64,000 bases of DNA. Source: Urechis unicinctus (taxonomy: Eukaryota; Annelida; Polychaeta; Xenopneusta; Urechidae). The stretch is taken from positions 51,137,263-51,201,262 of the forward strand of contig CM067356.1 of NCBI GenBank assembly GCA_034190875.2, in the 5' to 3' direction. The notes beneath the pieces are model-generated. The model worked only from the letters and a program-made list of their open reading frames with translations, searched no databases and was not told where the DNA came from. Made by a program: the position numbers and the translations under genes. Positions 37,101-57,100 of the stretch are shown here, piece after piece; positions within the stretch are counted from its first letter, which is position 1; each line of letters starts with the position of its first letter.

Positions 37101-37986
37101 TTATGGTGCCTGAGGGTTTAATCATTATACTTTAATGATGGTGCATGGAATGACGACCAACTTCTTCGCCTCGCAAAACAAGGCCCCAGACCAGGTCGAT
37201 TTTATACCTTCCTTTAAGTGATACACAATATGTTAGAGGCAGAGTTTCCTACACTGTGCTCGGAGGATTGGAGCATCATTCAGAAATGTCTGCCTCACGG
37301 TATTGCTTGAGTTTATAGCCATGATCTGATAAACTTATGGTCTGCACTGTTAGCAGGTTAGCTCGCACATGAAGATCACAAATTACAATTTGGTAAATCA
37401 TCTGAGTCTTTGACTGTTTTGATTTCGCAGAATGTGCCAAAAGATATTGCAGCGATCGCGCGTAGGCTTGTGCCACAATCGTGATAAGAATTTTGTGAAA
37501 GGAAAGCGCCACAATCAGGCTTCAACTAAAAACAATCATTTAACGTCAGAAGAAATTACAAGACAAATCAATTACAACATGTGCCATTCACATTGAATTG
37601 ATTGATAACTGGCATTCTGCCAGATACTGCATGCGCGCCATGCGGATTGGAGTTGCGCCAAAAATATCTTTCTCCCTTTTCCTCCCAAGTTAATTCCTCC
37701 ATTTATACAATTAGCCAGGTCATGCAACTAAACACTTTGTCGATGAATAATGCGTCTCGAGCCAGGCAGATTCAGATTCAGATTCAGATTCATATTGTTA
37801 AGTTCGAATCAAGAACATGAAATTGAAAAACAAACCCGACTAATGATGTTCTTTTTTTTTTCGACAGCCAGTTTCAGCAAGCGTTATGCACTGATCAAAT
37901 GAAAGACAACAAGTGAAGTAGAACTTACCCCCGGATAAAACTAGCCTGTACACCTTGTTGTTATTTTTTCCACACTTCTGCGACAT
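22176..37986 (-). CDS. TTD14: TTD14-like P-loop protein (TRPL translocation defect 14 homologue)
   Basis: Complete, 13 exons: 37929-37986, 35711-35778, 34703-34740, 34443-34480, 28814-28942, 26216-26415, 25943-26020, 25739-25834, 24787-24873, 24498-24594, 23097-23188, 22582-22697, 22176-22467. All phases agree and give 462 residues, close to the roughly 475 I recall for the fly protein. Residues 19-27 (GGPCGGKTT) are a Walker A loop and 98-104 (LVICDRG) a Walker B-like strand. Later come [26 protein letters not shown]-like and YTHTIRRPE, suggesting a CYTH-like tunnel fold in the C-terminal half (inference). In Drosophila, TTD14 binds GTP and phosphoinositide and is needed for light-driven movement of the TRPL channel. 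Weak points are the exon 9 donor (24787, or GTAACG giving 24799, both in frame) and the non-standard GTCTGT donor after 23097. Confidence 0.9.
24163..24285 (-). CDS. candidate in-frame cassette exon of the TTD14-like gene
   Basis: A 123-nt open segment (41 codons) between exons 10 and 11. It has an AG (GGTGGCAG) before it and a GTAGGA donor after it, and enters and leaves in phase 1 like the flanking exons. It would insert [11 protein letters not shown]...[15 protein letters not shown] between RIRRRGQN and NWTYTHT. The family does not normally have this insert as far as I recall. Codon choice and composition look protein-like, but the acceptor's pyrimidine tract is poor. Confidence 0.3.
29238..29292. 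repeat. poly-C / (CA)n tract in a TTD14 intron
   Basis: A run of C, a CCACC interruption, then about 15 CA units. Simple sequence inside the 28942-34443 intron. Confidence 0.9.
30222..30236. repeat. poly-G tract
   Basis: About 15 G on plus inside the large TTD14 intron 4. Confidence 0.9.
30458..31078 (-). CDS. ankyrin-repeat-like ORF nested in TTD14 intron 4 (exon or pseudogene)
   Basis: An open frame of 206 codons, the longest unassigned ORF in the window outside repeats, lying wholly within a 5.5-kb intron on the same strand as its host. Two stretches resemble ankyrin repeats: [10 protein letters not shown]...ILTQLLSHV near the middle, and ITPFSNW...[24 protein letters not shown] near the end. 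The frame is open leftward beyond the first base given, without an ATG (position 31078 begins with GTG). A stop follows MSSG. It could be one exon of an unseen gene, a decayed copy, or chance. I do not assign a function. Confidence 0.35.
   Translation of the reverse strand: MPILSAVHKAIRFCCVCPHNIQFGRLADDAALSLPRQSVMWATLIEVTCSPTPIHLATWQTVVKRDPIILTQLLSHVRSAPYFVIIIPCLQFGHVDTCITFSLGNPHLLLLGHHCHVPDYTRLILHHQNFTLGGYSKARPQICRFAVWPGTIPAITPFSNWISSVAVWLSAGSSIASNASEGQTALSFLVLSQLNIARGEILMSSG
31591..31617. repeat. poly-G tract with GGTAGACGTG echoes
   Basis: 27 consecutive G, followed by two copies of GGGGTGGTAGACGT-like sequence. Intronic simple sequence. Confidence 0.95.
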
Positions 37987-39505
37987 TTTGGGGCGGTTAA
38001 TGGTTTGATGTCACCTCACAAATGACTCAGACATGTCGATAACAAACAAGCGTGGTTGACAAGTAGGAATGAAAGGCACGGCGCATGCGCAAAGGCGTAC
38101 ATGTTAGGTAATTATACATGTGGGTAGCATGAAATGCGTCATATGGGTTCCGCCCGGGGGTTGGGGGGAGGGGCACTTGGCCTAATCCCGGATAGGGGTG
38201 TGCTGCGGGACCTCGAAAACCCGTACTCGTCGTACAAGGTGAAAATGGCACAAAAGCGTACCCCGTCGTACAAGGTATTATGCAAATGTATAACCCGTCG
38301 TACGTCGTAGGTCGGAAAAATCTCAAAATCTGGTCAACTGATCTCAGATAACATGCAGTAACAACTTTGTGCGCTCGCACACATAAAAACACCAGGGGCG
38401 AGTTCCTTGTGATTCTCGGCGCGTCACACAGGGACCATTCATTGCATTAGCATTGTCAACGATCGTTGAGAAATCCCGGCAGAAAATCTCGACATACTGA
38501 AACAAATTATATATTAAACCCGCCGTACAGATGGGAAGAGAAAAACCATACCCTGTCAAACAAAACGAAGCCCCCAAAAAACCCAACGCACAGATTGCAG
38601 CTAAAAAACATACCTCGTCGTATAACTATATATAAGTACGAGGCCCAACAAAACCCGTCGCACAAGTCGAGAGGCCGTGAAAACATACCCCGTCGCGCGG
38701 CAGATGTATACTGCCTCTATACACTTAACTTCCCCCCCACCCCCGGGCTGCAGCCATATTATAGAGGCTAAATGTTTCCATTGGGACCTTTCGGTTATGC
38801 AAAGAGATAGTTATGCCGACCTAAGAAAAATATCAAAATAGAATATTTAGCACATTTACATTATAATTATCGTTGTATTCAAACATGGCTGTGTTAGTGT
38901 TTAATCTAAAGCTTTTGACAAGATTGAGCAGATATTCAATGCCCATGGGGTAATTGATGTGCTATAACCGTTTGGTAGGAATTCACAGCATATTCTGCGG
39001 GCCCAAAAAATTATCACACCATGATATATAAATATTGATCTTGAATATGTCTATTTAAAACGGATATTAACAACGCATCGAAACCTCAGTGATGTGGCTA
39101 ATCTTCTCTGCGTAAATTATTCTTTACCCTTATAATTTATTATTCTTTGTCTCAAATACCAGGAAACTGTCAGAATTTTTCCCGGTAGCCAACGATTCAT
39201 ATTATTAAGCAATATTACATTTTGTAAAGTGGAATAATCTGAAGCAGAAACAAGCACTCTTAATTTGCATTACTGTGGAATCATCCACTTAGAAATAGTT
39301 TGCTCTGTTACTGCGCTACTAATATTGTACGTATAGCTGTATAATGAATGATCGTGTGCTCATGCTAAGTTTAATATGCTATATGTGGTTGGGCGACTTT
39401 CGTCGAATCAGTGACGCCGTAACAAATGCTGATGCGACCAACAACAACATCGGACATCGTGATGTTTTAACACCAAGGGAGAAAATTATAAATAAATTTG
39501 TCAAG
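37987..39505. promoter_or_regulatory. head-to-head interval between TTD14-like gene and TRIM37
   Basis: The two start codons face away from each other across 1.5 kb, so both promoters should lie here. Most of the TTD14-proximal half is occupied by the dispersed repeat (38180-38740) and a C/G-rich stretch. I see no convincing TATA or CpG-island core, so the assignment rests on gene orientation only. In frame with the TRIM37 start, the sequence is open back to an ATG at 39344, so a longer N-terminus cannot be excluded. Confidence 0.5.
38180..38740 (+). mobile_element. dispersed repeat, copy 2 (unclassified)
   Basis: The longer copy of the element at 17860-18290. It adds an insert near 38365-38410 (ACACCAGGGGCGAGT) that also occurs alone near 57915-57935, and a tail with several ACCCGTCG-type echoes to about 38700. 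It ends in a C-rich tract near 38730-38745. No coding capacity. Confidence 0.75.
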
Positions 39506-47947
<8,442 letters not shown>

Positions 47948-48106
47948 ACACAACCCTAAACCTGACAGGTAATGTACGATGAGCACATTGATTTCAAATT
48001 GATGCATCATCATCTCTGAGTTGTTGAAAACCAGTTATGGATGAAGAAGAGGATGGTGGTGTGGATTTGCTGGTGTAATAGACATGCTTGTGTTTGTGTG
48101 GTACAG

Positions 48107-48140
48107 ACCTAGTGATGATGACGACTCCTCCCTCGTCTGA
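48107..48140 (+). CDS. possible alternative last exon of TRIM37
   Basis: An acceptor (GTGGTACAG) is followed by a short open stretch encoding PSDDDDSSLV and a TGA. It pairs in phase with a GTAATG donor after 47968 and a preceding frame reading VEFKHNPKPDR. That frame differs by one step from the main exon 21 frame, so it needs either a small internal intron or a frameshift in exon 21. Unproven. Confidence 0.3.
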
Positions 48141-49526
48141 TGATGGCTTTGTGATACTTCATTCAGCTGTGATACCTCTTACCCTATCTGAATGCTTCTG
48201 AGCACCAACTGGATCTGTTCTGCCAGTCTCCTTCTCAAGGACACACGGTGACCACGGGGGTAGGCCTGCTTTACACAAAAGCTTCCAGCCCTCTGGATTA
48301 CTCTGTTTGTAGAATAGTTGGATATATTTAGGTATAAGTACCGAGTTGGAGAGATAATTTGCCGGCTCTGTGGTTATGCTTTTCACTGTGTTGCCTTACA
48401 TTGCATTTGAGATTACAGGCTGGCCATCACAGTCTGGTAAATTAAAACTATGTAGAAGTCTGAGATTCCCTCCATTTGTGGCATGGCTTTAAACTTCTTT
48501 ATAATGCTGATAGTGATAATGGCTGTATGAACTGTTTAACCACATTAATGAATGTTGATTTTTTTTTTCTGACCAATGTTATCTCATGTTTGCTATTTGC
48601 AAAGAAAGATTGTGTCCAAAGTTGAATCCATTGTGTTGCAGTGCAAACATTTGATATGGAAACCAAATATATCTATATTACAAATGCATGTATAGAGGTT
48701 GTGTATTGAGGGGATTTTTTATTTATCAGTTCATTGTGAAATACTACGCTATGTTGCTTGTTGTTTCGAATAACTCTTTAAAATTATCACTATGCTACAG
48801 AAATACAAATTGTTTTTGTTAATTGCTGAAAATATGTAAGGAGGTCAGTACGTAAATAATGCTTGTGTACCGATTGCTATATGGAGTGTATGTGGTCTTT
48901 GTCCTGCGATAGTCCCTCCATTTATGACCAATTATTGTGACATTAACACTGTATGTAGTTGGTACAAGAACAAAGACACCATGGGAGCAACAATCTAATA
49001 ACCTACATTCCTTTCACTAGTATAAGGTCATGATATATGTGTGGATGTTTTCATTGTACTAATATCGTGTATTCTTGCTTGTTGCATAAGGTTGTATTAC
49101 ATACTTCCATGTTACTTTGGAATGCTTCTGTCTTCTCATTTGTGTTGGCATAACCTTGTGTGGTGCATCAAGGTTCAGCTGTACTTGATGGTTGTGAGGT
49201 GCCAACATGGAGCTAGTTGTTGAGATGCACCATGGAAACAGTGGTGTGGCTTGCCATGTACAATCCATGCTGTCAGTCATTTAAGTGGTGTCTAAGATGT
49301 GTTGTACACAAGTGACATTCATTAGAAGTCTGTTGACAAATATCTCAGGACCGCCTCCAAGTGCAATACAAAGACAGCCCACAATAATGAGTGCTAGCAT
49401 TTCATTTATGGACAGACCAGGTAAGTCGGAACGTTATGGCAATGTTTATCCATTACCCTACAGAGATACAATCTTACATTGACATTCTATGAGATAAAGA
49501 GTCACATATTTTCTTGATTAAATACT

Positions 49527-49532
49527 TTTATT
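49527..49532 (-). terminator. candidate polyadenylation signal of the PPM1E-like gene
   Basis: AATAAA on minus (TTTATT on plus), 1.65 kb beyond the PPM1E-like stop. It lies only about 55 bp from a plus-strand AATAAA, so the convergent transcripts may meet or overlap here. Confidence 0.4.
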
Positions 49533-49585
49533 GACAGCTCAATTTATAACTAGCACCAAACATGTCTAAATACGTAACCAAGCAA

Positions 49586-49591
49586 AATAAA
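49586..49591 (+). terminator. candidate polyadenylation signal of TRIM37
   Basis: The first canonical AATAAA I see on plus after the TRIM37 stop (1.6 kb away). An ATTAAA near 48440 is a nearer alternative. Confidence 0.4.
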
Positions 49592-49599
49592 AACCAATT

Positions 49600-51182
49600 C
49601 AAGGTGTTGTAAAAATCATGCTTTTCCTGCCTGGTAGCTAGGGGCCTGGGGAGGAGGTAGCATTCACTTAAATCTGCTACACAAATCTAGATTTCTGATA
49701 CATATGTAAACATACAAACACAAAATATAAACAAGCTGTACATTGGCAGCAATCACTGGATCAGCTGTTTAGGGAGTGATCCTATCAAAACTACTCACAT
49801 CTGGATATTCAGCCAAACTTCATATAAAAATATTGTTGTCATACTATGTGTTGATATTTGCTTATAATGTCAGAGCTTCCATTGAGAGTCACGGCCTGTT
49901 AACAACACTTTTCTCTCGAATGACACATGAATAGATATATTTCAGTAATTTTTTTTATATTAAAGCTTATATACAGACCCACTTCTATGAGCTTCTTAGG
50001 TAAAGAACTTACTTTACACACTTCTATAAATGAACAACTGGATTTCCCTAACAGTAATTCGTTCAGCCTAATGTGTAGTTTTCTGGTGTTCAACATAAAC
50101 AGGTAGAACAGATTATTACCATAACATATGGCACCAAAACAACATGTGCTCACTCAATACATTTCACTTTGCAAAACCAGAGGCTGTATATTGCTGCTTG
50201 GGTAGTAATTGAAAGACACCAGACAATACAAGGTTTTAATATTGATATGAAATAATCAAGAGATTAGTTATAACAAGGCAGGGGTGAGATCTGTGTGTAG
50301 CCAGGAGCTTCAGTTACCTGATCTAGGCCGCCAGCCAGCTGTGACCTGATCTAGGCTGCCAGCCAGCTGTAACCTGATCTAGGCTGCCAGCCAGCTGTAA
50401 CCTGACCTAGGCTGCCAGCCAGCTGTGACCTGACCTAGGCAGCCAGCCATCTGTAACCTGACCTAGGCTGCCAGCCATCTGTGACCTGACCTAGGCTGCC
50501 AGCCAGCTGCAGAACGCTACAGTGACCTGTTCTAGGCTGCCAGCCAGCTGCAGAACGCTACAGTGACCTGTTCTAGGCTGCCAGCCAGCTGCAGAACGCT
50601 ACACAAGTTGCATAAAAATAAAGCCTTATTGTACAACCAAATGTCATAGACAAGTATTGATTGTACATGTTCAACCACATGTTCTGAGCAATTCCAATTA
50701 TTACACTCCGAGAAATGCTGAAAAGTAAGAGTCCCCGAGAGGACAAGAAGAACACACTATGCACAATCCAATTTAGACAGGAACAGAAAACTGTTGACTA
50801 TGACTGCAAGGTGTATGGCACTAGTGCAAAAAGAACAAACTGGTGTTCTTAGTAACAAATGCAAGGGTGATGTACCTAAAAAAAAGCTGGGCAAGAAAGT
50901 TCTGTTTCAGAACTTCATAATTGGTCCCGGAAGTTGACTGAGATATACACAAGAACCATGTTTAAATAAGCTTCATTCACCCACACCCCCATCCCCACCA
51001 AGAGACCTCTATGTTTCACCTCAGACATTTACCTGCATCAATGTTGGTGGCCTAAAAAGATTTGAAAGAAGCTAGAATCAATGACAGTTCATCAGAACCA
51101 CATTCATAGTGGTTTCTTATAATAAAACTAATAGTAATAATAATCAATAACTTAAATAATGATCCAAATTCTTGATCCCTCA
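49600..51182. other. 3' UTR of the PPM1E-like gene / intergenic tail-to-tail zone
   Basis: No separate gene is seen. It is most likely the minus-strand 3' UTR. It contains the 28-bp minisatellite at 50317-50604 and scattered A/T-rich tracts. Confidence 0.5.
50317..50604. repeat. 28-bp minisatellite with a longer 3' variant
   Basis: About seven copies of CTGACCTAGGCTGCCAGCCA plus GCTGTAAC, then two to three longer units of about 53 bp that add GCAGAACGCTACAGTGACCTG. On minus it lies in the probable PPM1E-like 3' UTR. Confidence 0.92.
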
Positions 51183-54100
51183 TCAGTACTTTCTACCATG
51201 CTTTATATTTTGTAAATTTTCCAGCTGTAAGATTTCATTGGCATCTATTTCAACTGCTACAGTCCACTGGCCCCGATTTGCTTTGAAGCGAGGTCTGTAT
51301 GTATTATGTTGACCCAGTCCAGTCAACATCCCCACTAACTCAGTGCCTGAGTACTTGCGTTGCTGGTTGGCCCTACGGGATGCTGTACTGCTGCTGTTCC
51401 TTGAGTTGTGGCGTTTGGTGCCCGTTGGAGTTGTCTGGGTGGTGACCGTGGCTTTGTCACGTCCAGGTCGACAATCGTCTTTGTTGTTCCTACGATGAGC
51501 GTTACGGGCCCGTTTTGAGCGACGAGCACTGAGGCATCGGTTGGCTGTTTGAGCCATCAAAGCAAGGCCATCCTGACTCAGACTGCTTCTGCTCTCACTG
51601 CCTTCCAGTGGGGTCGAAGCATCCGACTGTATGGGCTCAGCCGACGTTTTTTCCCCAGACTCAATCGTCAGACCCATAGCACTGCTGATGCTATCCCCCG
51701 AGCCGAGGCCTGTAGTGGCCGGCACATTGACAGGGCTATCCGTCTCACTGCTTTCCTCTAATATCAAAGGACCACATATTGAATCAATAGCTATTTCTTC
51801 TTTCTTCACCTGATCTGCACCAACATTACATACAGCTAGAGTCCTGGCATCATGCATGCCTTGTTCTCCGGAACATGCACTTTCCTCATCGGTTTCATCA
51901 ATGAACTTGATATCCTCAACTAGTCTGTGCAAAAATCCCCCACTCTTGGATCATGAGTGACACACTCCTCTGACTGCTCGCTGATAGTTTGGAGACATGA
52001 ACCTCTTTGCTGACTATAGTCACCTTGATCTGACCCTCCATGTCCCGGACTCCCTCCACTTCCACCTTGACCCTCTTGAGTACTACTGAAATTCCTGCAG
52101 CCAGGATTTCCCTGACCAGATTTACCCCCCATTGGAGACTGACCCCCATGACCCTTGTCATCATCATCATCTCTATGACGACCTTTGTTCACCCCAGCAT
52201 CACCTCCATCCATTAATTCATCTTTATCTTTCTTCTCTTCTTCTTTCTCACTTTCAGACTCCTCCTCTTTCACGGTTGGTTCTTTTTCTGGCTCATCTTC
52301 TTTTTCAATACCTTCTGAAGCATCTTCGGTTGCTTTCTCTTCGGGTGGAAGATTAGGGGGGCTGATTTGATCCTTCAGAAAGACTACCATCACGGTGATG
52401 TTGTCAGAGGAACCATTATCTCGTGCAAGCTCAATGAGAGCCATAGCAAGCTGCTTACGGTCACTTCTCTGCACGTAGTCGTAGACATGGGTGACGAGTT
52501 CGCGTGGGGTGACTGTATCCCAGAGTCCATCACAAGCCAGAACCATGTACTCCTCATCACCCTGTAGGTCTATAGTAGTGATGTCTGGCTCAGCAGACAC
52601 ATATGGCTTGTACATAGCATCACCTGTAACAGAAACAGTTACACCTGTCTCACAACAGTCCTGATTGGACAGGTAACACTTACCATAGCATGGAAAGGAA
52701 GATGAGTATTTACCTATAGCTCTTGAGACAGAGAGTGTTCCATTGACTCGCCACACACCAAACCACACCACACAGCCTCCTAGATCCTCTATTCGCTTCT
52801 TCTCATCCTGTAAATAACGCCAAGATACAACATTTCATTACCTCAGGGTTACTGTAATAATGTTATGAAAACTAATTGTGGCCAAATGAAAGCCTGGTCA
52901 AATGGCTTATATTTCTGGCATTCTGCTCAGCTTCACATTCTGCCAACCTTGACCTTCCTCCAGCTTGTTTTCTACTGACCCTCCACCCCCCATCCCCCTT
53001 CTCTCTCACTCACTCTCTCATCCTATTATATATAAGTAGAGAAAAACAAGGCGAGAATGCTATATCGGTTCATTGTATGTGAATATGCAATTTTCTATGG
53101 ATAGCTGAGCATTAAACAATATACCTGCACGAAAAGTATAATATCAGCTTCAGGGCTAGAAATTAGCCAGATTCTTTACCGGCCAGGCGGGCCGGTAACC
53201 TTGAAATTCTACCGGCCCTACAAATTTTCTACCGGCCCTACAAATTTTCTACCGGCGCTACATTTTAATTTATAAATAATGGTAAAAAATAAAAATGTAC
53301 GAGTTTTTAATGTTTTTTAATATTTCTCTCGTTGAAAAAGGGTTGGGGTGTGCCGGCATGGGAAACAAAAAACAGTCTATATCTATACCAAGCCAAAGTG
53401 AGTAAAGGGAACCATTTACATACCAAATCTTCTGAAAAAAGACCCATTCATATACAATTTTTTTAAAAGGGTCACCAATACATATACCAAAATTTAATGA
53501 TCCCAAATCATATCTAGACTACCTCGAGGAGCTACAAGGGACCCATCCATATACCGAACTAACGATTCAGAATGAAAAAGTACGTTTATTAAGGCTGCCA
53601 ATTGTGCATACACGATCGCACTGGGATTCTCACACCGTTCCCACGCTCGACGACGTTATCAACTGGGCAACTTTGATAATGTCAAGGTGCTGACAGCAAT
53701 TAGGCAATTCTCTTGGGGATGGATGGTTACCGGCTTGGGCTAGAGGGGTAGGCAAACGGAAATCCTTCCTTGTCGCATCCGGGGGGAATCGCTGGTCCCG
53801 GAAAGGGAAGGAGAATGTATGGACCTGACCTTTCTGTTTGCTTATCATGCCATAAAACTTGTCTCTGAAAAAACACGACCCTGACGGCAGCTGGGGTTGG
53901 CCACCATTGACCCAGGGGACCCGAGCAAACACGCAATATTGAGGCTCATACGTTAATTAAAGACATCTTGCTATTCCTGTTTGTCATAATACTGATCCAT
54001 TTGTATACCCATTGCAAAACAATGACCCATTGCTATACCTCGCTGTCAAAAATACGGACCCATTGGTATACAAGGTCATTGCAAAAAACCGACCCATTGC

Positions 54101-57100
54101 TAGCCCTGGCTTTAAGAAATAACGAACCATTTGTATACCAAAATGGCAGAAAACCGATAATCATTGCAAATGTTCTTGGATGCATGAGTTCAGCTTTTCT
54201 GCATAACCTGGCTTTTATCTCAATTTTTATGAATACCATTCACAGATGATACATGGTAAATCAAATTAATGAATTCAAATAAAAAATGCCTTTATGCGAT
54301 GGAAAAGCAGGTCAATAAAATTTGTCAACAGACAAGAAATTGCGAGATTCGTTGTTGCCAAGTAAGCGTTCAGTAGGTGCATGTTGTATTTAAATATGAT
54401 AGGCTGCCATTAGATAGCTTGGGAGGGAGTGGGGTTGGCTATTGTTTATGTTCTTGTCTTCACACCAGATATCGTGATGGGTCCATAATTTAACACCGAC
54501 TGCAGCCAGCTGATCCCTGATCTATGGATTATTAAGTCTTCACAAACAATCGAGACACATTAGTAGTATAACTTTTTGTGTGAGCCTATCTATGTCATCG
54601 GTTTATTCAACAGTGTACATACTATGGGTTAATAAAGTACACAAGACATGATAGTATACAGCCGAGAAGTTTCTTATTTCATGTGTTTGTCGGGTTTATG
54701 GTTCAAGCGGCGCTTAATCACACAAGCCCCGCTGCTGTTGTATTGAACTGTGCGCGTCGTGCTAGCGCGGAAAAAATCTGCCCGCAAGCCGGGCGGCTAG
54801 TTGTGATTATTTACCCGCCCGAATTGAATTTCATCCGCCATTGGCGGGCGGGCGGGTGTTAATTTCGAGCCCTGAGCTTCATCCGAAGTAATCATCTTAG
54901 TAACGATCACAAGATGGCACTCTACATGCACTGAAAATGTCACAAGTAAACACAGGGTGACCAGCTGGTACGTGGCGTGCACTTCTCATTTGTAGTCTAC
55001 TGACCTCATTCTCTCATTCATAGTCTTCTGACCTCATTCTCTCACTCACAGTCTTCTGACCTCATTCTCTCACTCAGTCTACTGACCTCATTCTAACTCA
55101 TAGTCTACTGACCTCATTCTCTCATTTGTAGTCTACTGACCTCATTCTCTCATTCATAGTCTACTGACCTCATTTCTCTCATTTGTAGTCTACTGACCTC
55201 ATTCACTCATTCATAGTCTACTGACCTCATTCTCTCATTCATAGTCTACTGACCTCATTCTCTCATTCATAGTCTACTGACCTCATTCTCTCATTTGTAG
55301 TCTACTGACCTCATTCTCTTATTCACGGTCTACTGACCTCATTCTCTTATTCACGGTCTACTGACCTCATTCTCTTATTCATAGTCTACTGACCTCATTT
55401 CTCTCATTTGTAGTCTACTGACCTCATTCACTCATTCATAGTCTACTGACCTCATTCTCTCATTCATAGTCTACTGACCTCATTTCTCTCATTTGTAGTC
55501 TACTGACCTCATTCTCTCATTTGTAGTCTACTGACCTCATTCTCTCATTTGTAGTCTACTGACCTCATTCTCTCATTCATAGTCTACTGAACTCATTCTC
55601 TCATTCATAGTCTACTGACCTCATTCTCTCATTCATAGTCTACAGACCTCATTTCTCTCATTTGTAGTCTACTGACCTCATTCACTCATTCATAGTCTAC
55701 TGACCTCATTCTCTCATTCATAGTCTACTGACCTCATTCTCTCATTTGTAGTCTACTGACCTCATTCTCTCATTTGTAGTCTACTGACCTCATTCTCTCA
55801 TTTGTAGTCTACTGACCTCATTATCTTATTCACGGTCTACTGACCTCATTCTCTTATTCATAGTCTACTGACCTCTCTCTCTGGCTTGTGAGGCTCCATC
55901 ACCTCTTGGTAGCAGCCAGACTTTACCAGCAGTGCCTGGGAGTCTCCACACCAGGCTACATGTAAACGCTTGCCCTCCAGCGTCATGATGAGGGCTGTAC
56001 AACCACTGCGCAGCTTCTACACGCCACAACAGTCATTCTTCACCCATGCATGTATTGAAATCAAGTTTATGTACTATTTTAAATACAAAATCAAATACTC
56101 TGATATATGAGGTAAATCAAAGAAGAATAAGCATTATATGATCCATAAGCATACAAACCTCATGCTGACTTTTAACAACAAAGCCTTGGTCTGTTTTTTC
56201 AAAGGCTCGCTTGATAGCTGCTGGTCTATCTGTGAAGAACTCTCGGTCCTGAGCTAGGTTAACATGGAGGTTAGCAGCAGAGTAGATGGCGGCCTCCACA
56301 CCACCATGTCCATCAAAGACACCGTAGTAGTGAACAGTTTTCTCTGGTGCGTCTGGGTTCTTCTGAAATCATACAACATTCTCAATCTCTCTTCCAGGAT
56401 AGGACAGAAACAGGAGAGATTTAATATCACCACGGTACTGTCATATTGCACGGAGCTCAGTATTCAAATGCCTTGTCAAAGGTCTTCTATTGCCCAATGA
56501 GAATAATGAACATTGGTTGATGAAGGAATGTCTATGAAAAAACAACCACATAAGCGGGCTGTCTGGGTGAAGAGAGCGGGAGGGAGGAGCTTACAGGAGC
56601 CAGGTAGTCATCCAGGTGAGTCACTGTGATGTGTCTGTCCTCCATCTTACGCCGGGTGTTTCTGACACCATGAGCAGTCATCTCAGGGACTCCAGCCACG
56701 CCATGTTCGCTGACATCGCTGGGCAGCTCCTGGCCCCATGTCCTACAGATGTCATAGAGCTGCCGTAAAACATCAAACATGAACTTCTCCATCCTGAGTA
56801 CTACAAAATAAACAAAAGCAAAACACGGCATTAGTAACCATTGACTCAATTCATCTCACCATTACAATAGTCTTTAACAAAAGTTAATGGTCAACAAGTT
56901 ATTTTCATGCATTGTTGATTATTGTCAAATATTTGTGGATTAGAATTTTTATTTCAGCATGGATTTATCATTTCATTGTAATGCACATATTGTATAACTT
57001 CCAAGAAGCAATGATGGTGGGAAACTAAGAGGAGCAACTGACATCGGGGTGACGGGGCTGGGGTGGTGGTGACGCTGGTGTCATCACCGATATTCACCGT

